Shown here: positions 1 to 8,330 of the stretch, piece after piece
Layout of the letters: every line of letters starts with the position of its first letter
Position numbering within the stretch: the stretch's first letter is position 1
Assembly: GCA_003254885.1 (NCBI GenBank)
Contig: QANT01003538.1
Location: 1 to 20,192, forward strand
Direction: 5' to 3'
DNA length: 20,192 nt
Source: Purshia tridentata
Taxonomy: Eukaryota; Streptophyta; Magnoliopsida; Rosales; Rosaceae
Translations under genes and position numbers: made by a program
Notes under the pieces: model-generated
Databases searched by the model: none
Told to the model about the DNA's origin: nothing
What the model saw: the letters and a program-made list of their open reading frames with translations, nothing else

Positions 1-1968
1 CATAAGAAATAACCACGTGCAACGAGTGAAATCGTTGACTATGGTTAAAAAATAACGAGCACCTGAATGTGTTTGGTGTTTGTGTGGGCCCCAAATATCA
101 CAATGAATTAATTGAAAAGGTAATTTAGAAGATATTTTACTATTAGGAAAAGGAAATCGAGTTTGTTTAGCTAACGGACAAATATCACAAATATTCTCAA
201 AAGATGTATGAATAGAAGGAACAAATTGAGAGACTAAACGTAGACGGGCAGGTGAAGGATGACCAAGACGATGGTGCCAGGTGGTAGTAGAGATAGCAGC
301 ATGACACGCAACTGGAGGTTGGAAAACCGGTGACATGAAATATAGACCGCCACTTTGTTTACCCCAACCAATCATCTTCCCCGTAGCCAAGTCCTGTAAA
401 ACACAAAAATCAGGAAACAAGACCACACAAAAATGTAGGGACTTGGTAATTTTACTGGCAGATAAAAGATTTAATTTAAAGGAAGGCACATGTAAAACAT
501 CTTTTAAAATAATATCTTTGTTGAACAAAATTGTGCCAGTAGAATTAATGGGAACGGTAGAACCAGTAGGTAAGTTAACAAAAGGAGTGTTGGGTGGCTT
601 GGGCTGAACAAATAAAGAAGAATTAGAAGAAATATGATCTGTAGCACCACTATCTAAAATCCAACAATTCGAGAACACTGAATTAATAGAAGGAGAAAGT
701 GATAGACCTGCAGCGTTTGCATAAGCATTGGAATGTGCAGAATTACCCTTGGACAAGTGACTAATATTTGCCATGGCTGTTGTCAATTGTTCATATTGTT
801 CAGTTGAGAGCCTAGGGAAAATTTCAGAAAGACTTGGGGTGTGACTTGCATGGTTACCAGGAGGAGAGAGCCCAGAGGATCCCAAGCCATTAGAACCCAT
901 AGCCGATGAAGAAGGAATGCCGACAGTACTTGCTACAGTAGCAGCGTTTGCTGCGTGAAAAGAAGGATTTGAGGAAAATCCCATCTGTCCACCATGGAAA
1001 CTGGAGGATTGTTGAGAAGGCTTACGTCCCTTAGGCTTGAAGTTTGGATCATGATTCGGATGTCCAAGTGGGTAGCCATAGAGTTTGGGGCAGGTGGAAA
1101 TTTTATGTGTATCCTTCTTACAATAATTGCAAAACAAAGCTCCAGTATGAGAATTAGAAGGAGTAAAAGTCTTATTACCCGAAGACTTGTAATTTGAGTA
1201 AGAGTTGTTGGTATTCCGAACAGCCGCTGCAACCGAAAAAGAATTTTCAGTAAATGTGGGAGTGCCAATTTCTCGTTGCTTCTCTTCTTGAGTCACCATG
1301 TTATAAGCCTCTCGAATATCAGGCATTGGTTTCATGAATAGTATTTGGCCTCGGACAGAATTATAAGAATCGCCAAGCCCCATAAGGAATTGCATAAGTC
1401 GATCCTCATCATGTTGTGCATCTCTTTTCTTGCCCTCATCACATTGGCAGCAATCACATGTGGATGGAGGACGATAAGAATCTAATTCGTCCCAATACCC
1501 TCGCAATTTGGTGAAGTAATTGGCTATGGTCATGGTTCCCTGAACATGGGAGGCAATGGATTGTTTAATTTGAAATATGCGGAGTAAATTACTTTGAGCA
1601 AAACGGGCTCGAAAATCTTCCCAAACATGTTGGGCTGAAGGAGCAAAGAGTACACTTGGTACCAGATCCGATGAAACTGAATGAGAAAACCATGAGATCA
1701 ACATATGATTGGCTCTCTCCCATAAGTCGTATTCTGCAGGATTGGTAGTCTTGGAGGGTTTCTTGAATCTGCCATTGATGAATCCTAATTTGTTCTTGAC
1801 TGAAAGGGCAATTTCAACGGACTTGCTCCATGTAGCCCAATTTTCGCCATTTAATAATTGGGAACAAAGAGATATGGCAGAGTTATCAGAATAATGAAAA
1901 TAGTAATGGCTTGATGGATCAAGACCGTTCTTCTGTTTGGTGGAATTAGAATTACTGCTATCCTCCAT
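1..1968 (-). CDS. Ty1/copia retrotransposon Gag-Pol polyprotein, N-terminal 656 residues (runs off window)
   Basis: Encodes the self-processing polyprotein of a copia LTR retrotransposon: capsid, protease and the start of integrase. Reading the reverse complement gives 656 codons with no stop, ending exactly at base 1, so the frame continues outside the window. The start is the first ATG (1968) after an in-frame TAA in the leader, 100 nt downstream of the primer binding site. Domains by residue: copia-type gag start around 30-76 (LLNGENWATWSKSVEIALS), UBN2-like gag about 80-230, CCHC zinc knuckle C280-C283-H288-C293, protease active site DSGATDH with D439, GAG-pre-integrase WHHRLGHPS at 564, HHCC zinc finger H566/H570/C594/C597, and the integrase core beginning HCDIWGP with first catalytic Asp D624. 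The other two catalytic acidic residues, reverse transcriptase and RNase H would lie outside. The motif usually read as VDDFSR is VNDFTR here; this is not a catalytic position. The absence of stops or frameshifts suggests a recent insertion. Confidence 0.97.
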   Translation of the reverse strand, partial: MEDSSNSNSTKQKNGLDPSSHYYFHYSDNSAISLCSQLLNGENWATWSKSVEIALSVKNKLGFINGRFKKPSKTTNPAEYDLWERANHMLISWFSHSVSSDLVPSVLFAPSAQHVWEDFRARFAQSNLLRIFQIKQSIASHVQGTMTIANYFTKLRGYWDELDSYRPPSTCDCCQCDEGKKRDAQHDEDRLMQFLMGLGDSYNSVRGQILFMKPMPDIREAYNMVTQEEKQREIGTPTFTENSFSVAAAVRNTNNSYSNYKSSGNKTFTPSNSHTGALFCNYCKKDTHKISTCPKLYGYPLGHPNHDPNFKPKGRKPSQQSSSFHGGQMGFSSNPSFHAANAATVASTVGIPSSSAMGSNGLGSSGLSPPGNHASHTPSLSEIFPRLSTEQYEQLTTAMANISHLSKGNSAHSNAYANAAGLSLSPSINSVFSNCWILDSGATDHISSNSSLFVQPKPPNTPFVNLPTGSTVPINSTGTILFNKDIILKDVLHVPSFKLNLLSASKITKSLHFCVVLFPDFCVLQDLATGKMIGWGKQSGGLYFMSPVFQPPVACHAAISTTTWHHRLGHPSPARLRLVSQFVPSIHTSFENICDICPLAKQTRFPFPNSKISSKLPFQLIHCDIWGPHKHQTHSGARYFLTIVNDFTRCTWLFLM

Positions 1969-2068
1969 AGTGGAATGGAAATAAAAAGATGAAAGGATTC
2001 GAAGAAAATCTGGAAACGTTTCCAGCTTGCAAAGGAAAGCAAATATGGTTTAGATGATTTTCCTATTA

Positions 2069-2079
2069 CTCTGATACCA
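2069..2079 (-). promoter_or_regulatory. Primer binding site for initiator tRNA-Met
   Basis: The minus strand reads TGGTATCAGAG immediately after the LTR. This is the plant copia primer site complementary to the 3' end of tRNA-iMet, where minus-strand DNA synthesis starts. The match is 11 nt; the next base departs from the longer consensus. Confidence 0.93.
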
Positions 2080-2231
2080 TGTTAAAATGGAGAATAGAGT
2101 ATTTGGGAAAAAATTGATATTCCTTGAATGAATATTTACGGAGGCTACAGACTGTTATAAGGAGAAACAAATATATGCAAATAAATGTACAATATATTCT
2201 AAGCTATAATTAAGGAAAATATCACATAACA
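2080..2231 (-). repeat. 5' LTR of the copia element, 152 bp
   Basis: On the minus strand this segment begins TGTTA and ends TAACA, a perfect 5-bp inverted terminal repeat with the canonical TG...CA ends. It abuts a primer binding site directly. It is short for a plant LTR but within the range known for copia families such as Tos17. Its partner LTR is not in the window, so boundaries rest on the terminal repeat and the primer site. Confidence 0.88.
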
Positions 2232-2606
2232 AAATACGTACCTTTTTTGTCATTGTAGAGGTGGGTGGGGATGGCCACTTTTGGCATTTTGATCAATTTC
2301 AAGAAACATAAAATTCTAGAATTGTAGTCTGATTGTACGTCCAGGTTTTTAGTCTGATGAAGAATAATTGCAAGGTTCTTAGATAACTGTAAGATTTCAA
2401 TGGGTGCGTGTTTGAACTTAAAAATAGGAGATGATACTAACGTGGGTTTTATCCTTTTTATAACTTTTTAATTCAAATTAATAATTGTTTATGGTTTTTC
2501 TCCTCATTATATTAAAATTTTAGTCTTCAAATATTTTGGTTAACTAAGGGCATTTAGGAGTATTTGAAAGTTTAACCTTCCTCCCCCTTCTAGCTTTATA
2601 TATAGA
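2232..2606 (-). mobile_element. Helitron-like element, 5' end, interrupted by the copia insertion
   Basis: On the minus strand the segment begins A|TCTATATATAAAG at 2606, followed by an AGAAGGGGGAGGAA block and GTTAAAC. The first ~90 nt resemble the start of the separate Helitron at 6981-7260 (TCTATATATATAAAAGG, AGAAGGGGGAGGAA, GTTAAAC, then a TGCC..T.GTTAA block). Helitrons begin with TC and insert after A, which fits. No convincing CTRR end with hairpin was found between 2232 and 2560, so the 3' end is probably on the far side of the copia element, outside the window. The interior is AT-rich and non-coding. Confidence 0.5.
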
Positions 2607-2907
2607 TTACATAGCAAAAGGCCTCCAACTTTTAATCTTGCCTAAGGCCTCCTAAATCGTTGGACTGGTCTGGCTCTAGCATTAATATTGTCTCCAATTT
2701 AATCACCTAAACTTACCATTCTAGTGGGATTAGGCCTAGTAGACCTTTTAAGTGTGGTTTTATTTAAAAAGTATCGGTGCTATTAGTAGTAAATTCTCAA
2801 CTTATGCTTTGATGATTGCTAAATCATTCAACCGATGTAGAATATTTGTTCTTTCACACCCATAGCATGGGTCGAGCCACAACCCCAACATCATCCATTA
2901 GGCTCAG
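2607..2907. other. Non-coding intergenic stretch; possible decayed hAT terminus
   Basis: No gene is visible. Around 2619-2680 the phrase AAAAGGCCTCC..CCTAAGGCCTCC..GGACTGGTCTGGC looks like a decayed hAT terminus, in which GGACCGGCCC-type ends are known; this is inferred from memory of such ends and no target duplication was found. From about 2760 the sequence is AT-rich up to a possible gene relic. Confidence 0.25.
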
Positions 2908-3300
2908 ATGTTGGGAATGTTTGGTCTAGATGCTTTAGATGAAAGAATGCTGTTTCACCATTTCGATCTTTTAGATAATTTAGAGCCTCGGTGATTTTCT
3001 TGGGTTCCTAATTCTTATAAAATGGATGAAAGAAGGGTGTGGAACTCCATATTAATTAAGATTATTGCTTCTGAGACCATTCCTCCTATATTTCCTCTTA
3101 ATTTTTCTTTTAAATTTATATTTTTGTTCTTATCTGCAGGGATTCCTAGAAACGATAAGCTGGAGATTGAAGGGAGGGTTTTTCACACCAACTTATATGT
3201 TGTGCGTGGCATTTACAGTGGAGGGAAGGAAGGCAAAAGTAGAATTCAGTGGCTCAGATTAATGATTGGAGTCTCCATTGAGTATTTGGGGCCTTATTAT
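2908..3300 (+). pseudogene. Possible decayed coding fragment, unidentified
   Basis: An ATG at 2908 opens a frame of 28 codons (MLGMFGLDALDERMLFHHFD...) that ends at TGA 2992-2994. The same frame then stays open past 3022 (FSWVPNSYKMDERRVWNS...). Composition on both sides of the stop is protein-like rather than AT-noise. At 3121-3140 there is an acceptor-like TTTTGTTCTTATCTGCAG, so the downstream part (GIPRNDKLEIEGRV...) could be a separate exon. I do not recognise the family. It could equally be a chance open frame in non-coding DNA; confidence is low. Confidence 0.2.
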
Positions 3301-3408
3301 TTTTTTAAAAATAAATTTTTTATTAATAAAATACTAATTAACATAAATAAAAAATATAATATAGATGAAATACGTTAAAATTTACAGATAATTACTAATA
3401 ACCCCAGT

Positions 3409-3870
3409 TTGGGCTACCTAATCCCTCTAAACTCTTTTTTTTTTTTCAGCTTCCCAGTTGCTCCACTTCAATTAGATCCGGCCCACATTTTATTTTGTCC
3501 GGTCCATGTTTTAATTTTCTTGCACAACTCCGTTTATCTCTCCGTCTCTCTCCCATCACTTTCTCTCTTCACTCACGCACATTCTCCTCTCATTTCTCAT
3601 TCACTCTCTTCGCTCTTTAACAGTCACTCTCTCTCTCTCTTGAATGCATCGTCGTCCGCCATAGATGGCGATGAGACCCACCCCCCGTGTTTGCCTCTTC
3701 CTCCTCTTCCTTCCCATGGTCTCTAATCATCTATCCAGTCACTGACGAAGACAGATCCAAGCAAAAGTCGACAATAAATTCTAGCAGCGATCTACTTCTT
3801 CTGACCACGATGAGGCACCAAACCTATTGGGTTTTGTTCTTCTCGTCATTCTGAACATGAAGGTACCTTC
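3409..3870 (+). other. CT-rich leader-like segment with a short signal-peptide-like ORF
   Basis: The stretch is pyrimidine-rich with CTCTCTCT tracts, typical of plant 5' untranslated leaders. An ATG at 3665 opens 26 codons ending TGA at 3743-3745; the peptide has a basic start then a hydrophobic core (CLFLLFLPMV), like a short signal sequence, but no continuation was found. An AAG|GTACCT at 3860-3866 resembles a splice donor, and CTTTTATAG near 4346 resembles an acceptor. About 85 bp here (3785-3868) aligns without gaps to 12951-13034. It could be the 5' end of a degenerate gene or a captured promoter/leader. Confidence 0.3.
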
Positions 3871-4650
3871 CAATACTAGGTTCATCTCTCTCTTTACACA
3901 CATGTGTATGTATATGTATATGCATATTGATCTCTGATCTGCATCTAATAGATTTTTAATTCTTCGTTGTGGTGTTTTGTTGCTTATCTAGGATTGTTGC
4001 GAGCAGATCTGTTAGTTTACGCTGTGAATTTGTTGCTTAGATTGTTGTTCGCTTTCGTTCAATTTTGTTAAATGCGACATGTAGGGTTTTGGAATTTTGT
4101 GGATCCAATACAGAATATGTATTCGAATTTCAATGAGCTTTGTTTTTTCTGTTTGGTGCTGTAGAAACTGATGGAAATGAAAAAAAACCAGCTCTTAGAT
4201 TGAGTATAATTTGAATGTAGTAACAAATCCGAGCATTTTCAATTGCTCAAAGTGCAGGGAATTTTAGTTTTACATGGTTTATATTGGCATTTCTAATATA
4301 TGAGCTCTTCCTTTTTGATGTGTTTCACTGGTTTTGGCTTTTATAGGAACATTTCAGATGTGTTTTGGGAAGTAATATCCACATGCCAGGTTTTTTCGCT
4401 GTATCAGGGTCTGGAAACAAAAACTTGAACTACTTTAGTGCCCAGTTTGTTTACTTTTATAGGTATAGCTACTTCAAAAGACTACATTTGGAAAAAAAAA
4501 ATGGTGCTAAATCAATAGGAACACAAGCAAACTTGATCCTTTCTGCTATTGCTGGGGCTTGCATAGCCATTGTATATGTAATGAAATTTTGGCAATTTGG
4601 CTCTCTCTTTATATGTATATGTAATAATTCCTTGTCGGGATCAATGATGT
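3871..4650. other. Non-coding, intron-like T-rich DNA
   Basis: T-rich sequence with several TTG/TTT runs, compatible with an intron following the leader-like segment upstream. No domain, repeat or conserved motif is recognised. Open frames here are short and start without convincing context. Confidence 0.4.
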
Positions 4651-4651
4651 G

Positions 4652-4933
4652 TATATATGTATGTTTAATTTGTAAGTATTGAATTCTAAGTAACAATACA
4701 TGATTGTTACTGTCTGACAATAGCAATAGGATGATTGCTACTATCCGACAGTAACAATAGGATGATTGCTACTATGTGTATATGTGTATGTTTAATTTGT
4801 AAGTATTGAATTCTAAGTAACAATACATGATTGTTACTGTCTGACAATAGCAATAGGATGATTGCTACTATCCGACAGTAACAATAGGATGATTGCTACT
4901 ATACCACAGTAACAATAGGGTGATTGCTACTGT
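4652..4933. repeat. 127-bp tandem duplication made of short hairpin motifs
   Basis: The segment containing TTTAATTTGTAAGTATTGAA occurs at 4664 and again at 4791, a period of 127 bp, with nearly identical sequence between. Inside each unit the motifs ACAGTAACAATAGGATGATT and TGATTGCTACTAT recur every 33 bp or so. ATTGTTACTGT and ACAGTAACAAT are reverse complements, so the array can fold. The last copy ends at an N (4934). It is non-coding. Confidence 0.85.
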
Positions 4934-4934
4934 N

Positions 4935-4986
<52 letters not shown>
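4934..4986. other. Ambiguous base followed by 52 A residues
   Basis: A single N at 4934 is followed by an uninterrupted run of 52 A. It could be a retroposon poly(A) tail or a homopolymer or assembly artefact; the N at the junction favours an unresolved assembly position. The frame of repeated phenylalanine on the opposite strand is meaningless. Confidence 0.85.
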
Positions 4987-4989
<3 letters not shown>

Positions 4990-5743
4990 TCATTTTTTTT
5001 TGTTTTATGCTATTTTTTATGTGTTTTTGCACTGTAAGAATTGTAACTGGCAGATAGTAACAATTTACAAAGGTACTGTAGCCTGCTACAGTAACACTGC
5101 TACAGTACGCCATTACTGTAGCACCTGATCTTTATAAAGTGGACCGGCAGGATTATGCATTTTCGTGTTTGGCCTTAATGAACAATAAAAGTGCTTAAAT
5201 GGACTTATAAAAAAAAACCCTAAAATTTATCATATTACATTGCAAATAACACTAAACCATAAAAATGACAACAATAAATTTTAAAGACAACAAAAATTAA
5301 AATAATAGACAAAAATATAATTACATAATAATAATTTTTTTATTAAACAAGTGTACAGATTTTCATTAAACAGATATTCAAGACAGAGTGGAGATGGGGG
5401 CCAAGACAATATTATCATACTCGTTTAATCGGGACGGATTCTTGCCTGAAATTTCGGAGGCGGCTAATTTGATAATCCCTAGCTAAAAGTCATGCTAAAT
5501 ATAGCATTTAGCAAAAAGTCATTAACATACCGTAAATTTTTCATCTTTTTATTTTAGATAAATAAAATATCAATTTATAAATTGAATAAGAAGACAAAAA
5601 AAAAAAATTAAAACATATATAAATAAAAAAGAATTGCAAGAATCTTACTGACTACTTGACTTTGCCTAGAGACTAACGCAAGTTTCGCAAGTGTTATTCA
5701 CATATATATTAAGTTATTAACATGCTAGATTTGGTGAAAAATA
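4987..5743. other. AT-rich non-coding DNA with CTACAGTA motifs
   Basis: Between 5045 and 5125 the palindromic motifs GTACTGTAGC, GCTACAGTAAC and GCTACAGTAC recur, echoing the hairpin repeats upstream. At about 5492-5513 there is a small hairpin TGCTAAA...TTTAGCA. The rest is AT-rich without coding potential. Confidence 0.45.
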
Positions 5744-6147
5744 ATGTTTGGATCAACCCTTCGGAGTATTTCAAGGTCACTTTACTTCATAAAGACATAA
5801 TTTTGGTAATATTGGCACAGAATTCAAACCGTTCACATTTTAGATTATTTATTTTAAATTATTTATGTAAAAAATTAATTCAATCGAAAATCTTTTAATT
5901 ATATAATTGTTATTAATTAAATAAAAAATCAACTGTTTAGTCAAAAAATATTCTTTAATTGAAAATTATTTATTTTTTTTATTGAATTAACAATAATTAT
6001 ATAATTAAACGATTTCTGATTAAATTAATTTTTTATCTAATTAATCTATAATAAGTGATTTAAAATATGAATAATTTGAATTATGTGTTAATATTATCAA
6101 AATTATAATTTAGAAAAATAATATGACCTTAGAGTACCCCGAAAAGG
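5744..6147. mobile_element. Foldback MITE with arms of about 180 bp
   Basis: The left part from CCCTTCGGAGTATTTCAAGG (5757) and the reverse complement of the right part, CCTTTTCGGGGTACTCTAAG (ending 6147), align along nearly the whole length, including AATTCAAA near 5820 with its partner near 6081 and TTTAATTATATAATT in both arms. This is the structure of a palindromic MITE. An 11-bp direct repeat GGTGAAAAATA flanks it at 5733-5743 and 6146-6156, which may be the target duplication, although the left end is then about 13 bp longer than the right. Non-coding; superfamily not assigned. Confidence 0.7.
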
Positions 6148-6162
6148 TGAAAAATATCGAAT

Positions 6163-6495
6163 TCATCGAAGCAATAAAACGAACGCATGTAGAATTGGGC
6201 GTACAATTTGATCCACAGATACAATCCATGAACCAATATCTATTATTGAGAAACGAGAATGCAGGCCAGGCTGGTTTTTGGAGAAAGATGCAGGACTAAG
6301 GCGTACGGATTGAGGGCAAGGTAGGAACAGTTCACAAAGGAACACAGTTGGTAGCTGTGAGCCTGTGACCGCTGCGTGTCTAGCAAGAGTACCGTACACC
6401 TGCACCCTCTCAAACTCGATCAATGTGTTGACCGTCCAGCTGGTTACACCAACACCAACGCCTGAAAATAGAAAAAGCCAGCCTGACCTTCTCAT
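6163..6495 (-). CDS. Unidentified small ORF, 110 codons, possibly a gene fragment
   Basis: Begins with an ATG in reasonable context (AAAACATGA) and ends with TGA. The N-terminus has a hydrophobic segment at residues 5-20 (GWLFLFSGVGVGVTSW) followed by a polar, protein-like stretch (NTLIEFERVQVYGTLARHAA), which reads like a membrane-anchored small plant protein. The C-terminal third looks less coherent, so the real exon may end earlier at a splice donor, with the rest intronic. GC content is clearly higher than in the flanking DNA. Purine-rich sequence upstream on the minus strand could be a leader. It lies between a MITE and the large nested element. I do not recognise the family; it may be a genuine exon or a relic. 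Confidence 0.35.
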   Translation of the reverse strand: MRRSGWLFLFSGVGVGVTSWTVNTLIEFERVQVYGTLARHAAVTGSQLPTVFLCELFLPCPQSVRLSPASFSKNQPGLHSRFSIIDIGSWIVSVDQIVRPILHAFVLLLR

Positions 6496-6980
6496 GTTTT
6501 CTGCTCCTTTTTTTTCTCTTCCTTCGTTCTTCAGCTAAAGACTTTCCCAAAAGACCTTAGATTTCGTGCCAATTTCAGATTACTTGATAAATGTCTGCAA
6601 TGCGGGACCCCCCGGGACAAACTTGGCGTCACCACTAGTCATACAGAAAAATAAATAAATAAATAAAATAGTAGTTCCATTTTTTTCAGACTTATAAATA
6701 ATATTATCAGTTTTGTCCCTTAAAATCTGAATTCCTAATGTATTTTATAGTGTTAAACTTATCTCCAATTTATTTTCTAATAGTATCACTCGTATTTCAA
6801 TGTGTTTATTCGGTTTAATACTATTATAATTTAGGTTAAATACATTTTTAATTCTTGCGTTTTACTTAAAAAATAAATTTAGTTTTTGTAATTTTAAAAT
6901 TTTGATTTTGATCCTTGTGTTTTGTTCATTAATAATTTTGATCTTTCAATGATATTTTACAAATTACATGTATCTATATA

Positions 6981-7260
6981 TCTATATATATAAAAGGAGA
7001 AGGGGGAGGAAAGTTAAACATTTAAAAACCCAACATTGCCTTTTGTTAATTAAAAAATTCAAATTAAATTATTTAATATTTTGAGGGTAAAATAGTAAAA
7101 TAAAATTGAAAAATAAATTGAAATAAAAAATAAACCCCTTCTTATTTTTAGCAATCTATTTACCCCGTTACCTCTTTTGAGGAAGAATAATTTTTTTATT
7201 AAAAAACTTTATATTTAAGAAAGGTCATTGGCATGTGTATGGCACATTCCAAGAGACTAG
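6981..7260 (+). mobile_element. Non-autonomous Helitron, about 280 bp
   Basis: It starts A|TCTATATATATAAAAGG and ends CTAG|T (7257-7260), matching Helitron rules: 5' TC, 3' CTRR and insertion between A and T. A hairpin ATGTG-TATGG-CACAT lies about 9 nt before the CTAG, where the Helitron 3' stem-loop is expected. No terminal inverted repeats or target duplication are seen, as expected. A TC eight bases earlier (6973) is an alternative start. Its 5' end resembles the Helitron-like end at 2606 on the other strand. Interior is AT-rich and non-coding. Confidence 0.6.
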
Positions 7261-8142
7261 TATATGTTAAGTTCAAAGTAACATGTATAAATGTTCAAGG
7301 ACCAAAATTGAAATTTTGAAACTACGAGGACTAAAATTGTTTTTTAAGTAAAACTTAAGGACCAAAATCAGAATTTTGAAACCACAAGGACCAAATTTGT
7401 TTTTTAAGTAAAACACAAGAACCAAAATCGGAATTTTGAAACTACAAGTGACAGGACCCTCCCCGAATTCCTCCCTGGAACTTGGAGTGATCCTGCGGGA
7501 ATCCAATATCAAGGAAAATCCTATCGAAATTTCGGCAGAACCTCCCCTGAAATTGGACTAACCCTTTCTCCACGAAGACCTGCAAAACACTTCTAAGTAC
7601 CACAGCTCCTCTACCACAACTAAAGGGTCTCCGACCCAAATTTCAACACCAATTAATTAAGTATTCAAAGGGTTATCAAGGCTGGCTACAAAATTCACTA
7701 AGAGACTAGGTTTACAAGGATAGCTAAGCGCCTACAAAATTCACAAGCTCGCTAGATTTCCTCTACATCTTTGGCACGACCGCTCCCCGCTACAACCTGG
7801 AGGAAATTGAAAATGACAACAAAGGATAAAGCTAATGAGATAACTCAGTGAGTGAACATAAATCAAAATAAATATTAATAAACCTTTACTTTCAAGTTTC
7901 CTTAAAATTTCTCAAACCTTCTTTGAAATCCCCCACCCAGTTTTAAAATATTTCGCAAAAATCCACTGGTGACTCTATGTAAATCAACATCTTTAAAATC
8001 CACTTTGAGATTTTCTGGGAAAAATATTTAAAATTTATCAAACTGACAAACATCAAACAGAACTGAAAGTTTATACTCTTTGAAATATTCTTATGAAACT
8101 GGTGTAATAACAAAAACGCTCACCCAACAGTTACCCACCGAA

Positions 8143-8330
8143 CCTGCCGTACATGTGCAAGGCCCATGACCTGCCGTACGCATGCAGGGCCAATAGCCTG
8201 CCGTACATGCGCAGGGTTGACAACTTGCCATACGCATGCAGGGCCAATAATCCTGCCGTACATGTGCAGAGCCAGGGTCTGTCATACACATGCTTGGCCA
8301 ACATACCTGCCATACGTGCACGCAGGGCCA
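8143..8330. repeat. 27-bp minisatellite, about seven units, inside the LTR
   Basis: The motif CCTGCCGTAC or a close variant starts at 8143, 8170, 8197, 8224, 8252, 8278 and 8306, a spacing of 26-28 bp. The unit is roughly CCTGCCGTACGCATGCAGGG followed by CCAATAA. Alternate units carry ACATGTGC in place of GCATGC. Because 27 is divisible by three, open frames run through it and give a false repetitive peptide; there is no reason to think it is translated. Confidence 0.88.

Larger units (their letters stand above)
1..2231 (-). mobile_element. Ty1/copia LTR retrotransposon, 5' portion (truncated by window edge)
   Basis: The order read on the minus strand is 5' LTR (2231 to 2080), primer binding site (2079 to 2069), leader of about 100 nt, then gag-pol from 1968 to the window edge. 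The gag-protease-integrase order with integrase before reverse transcriptase is the copia arrangement. The second LTR and right-hand domains are outside the window. The predicted 5-bp target duplication next to the LTR is AAATA at 2232-2236; its partner cannot be checked here. The element interrupts a Helitron-like sequence whose 5' end is at 2606. Confidence 0.95.

Noticed and set aside
335..607. Plus-strand ORF of 90 codons and others within 1-2040
   Set aside because: They are shadows of the minus-strand copia gag-pol frame.
4652..4933. CRISPR-like array
   Set aside because: Plant nuclear context, the units abut without unique spacers, and the larger structure is a simple 127-bp tandem duplication.
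4868..5113. Minus-strand ORF with a long phenylalanine run
   Set aside because: It is the translation of the A52 homopolymer and crosses an ambiguous base.
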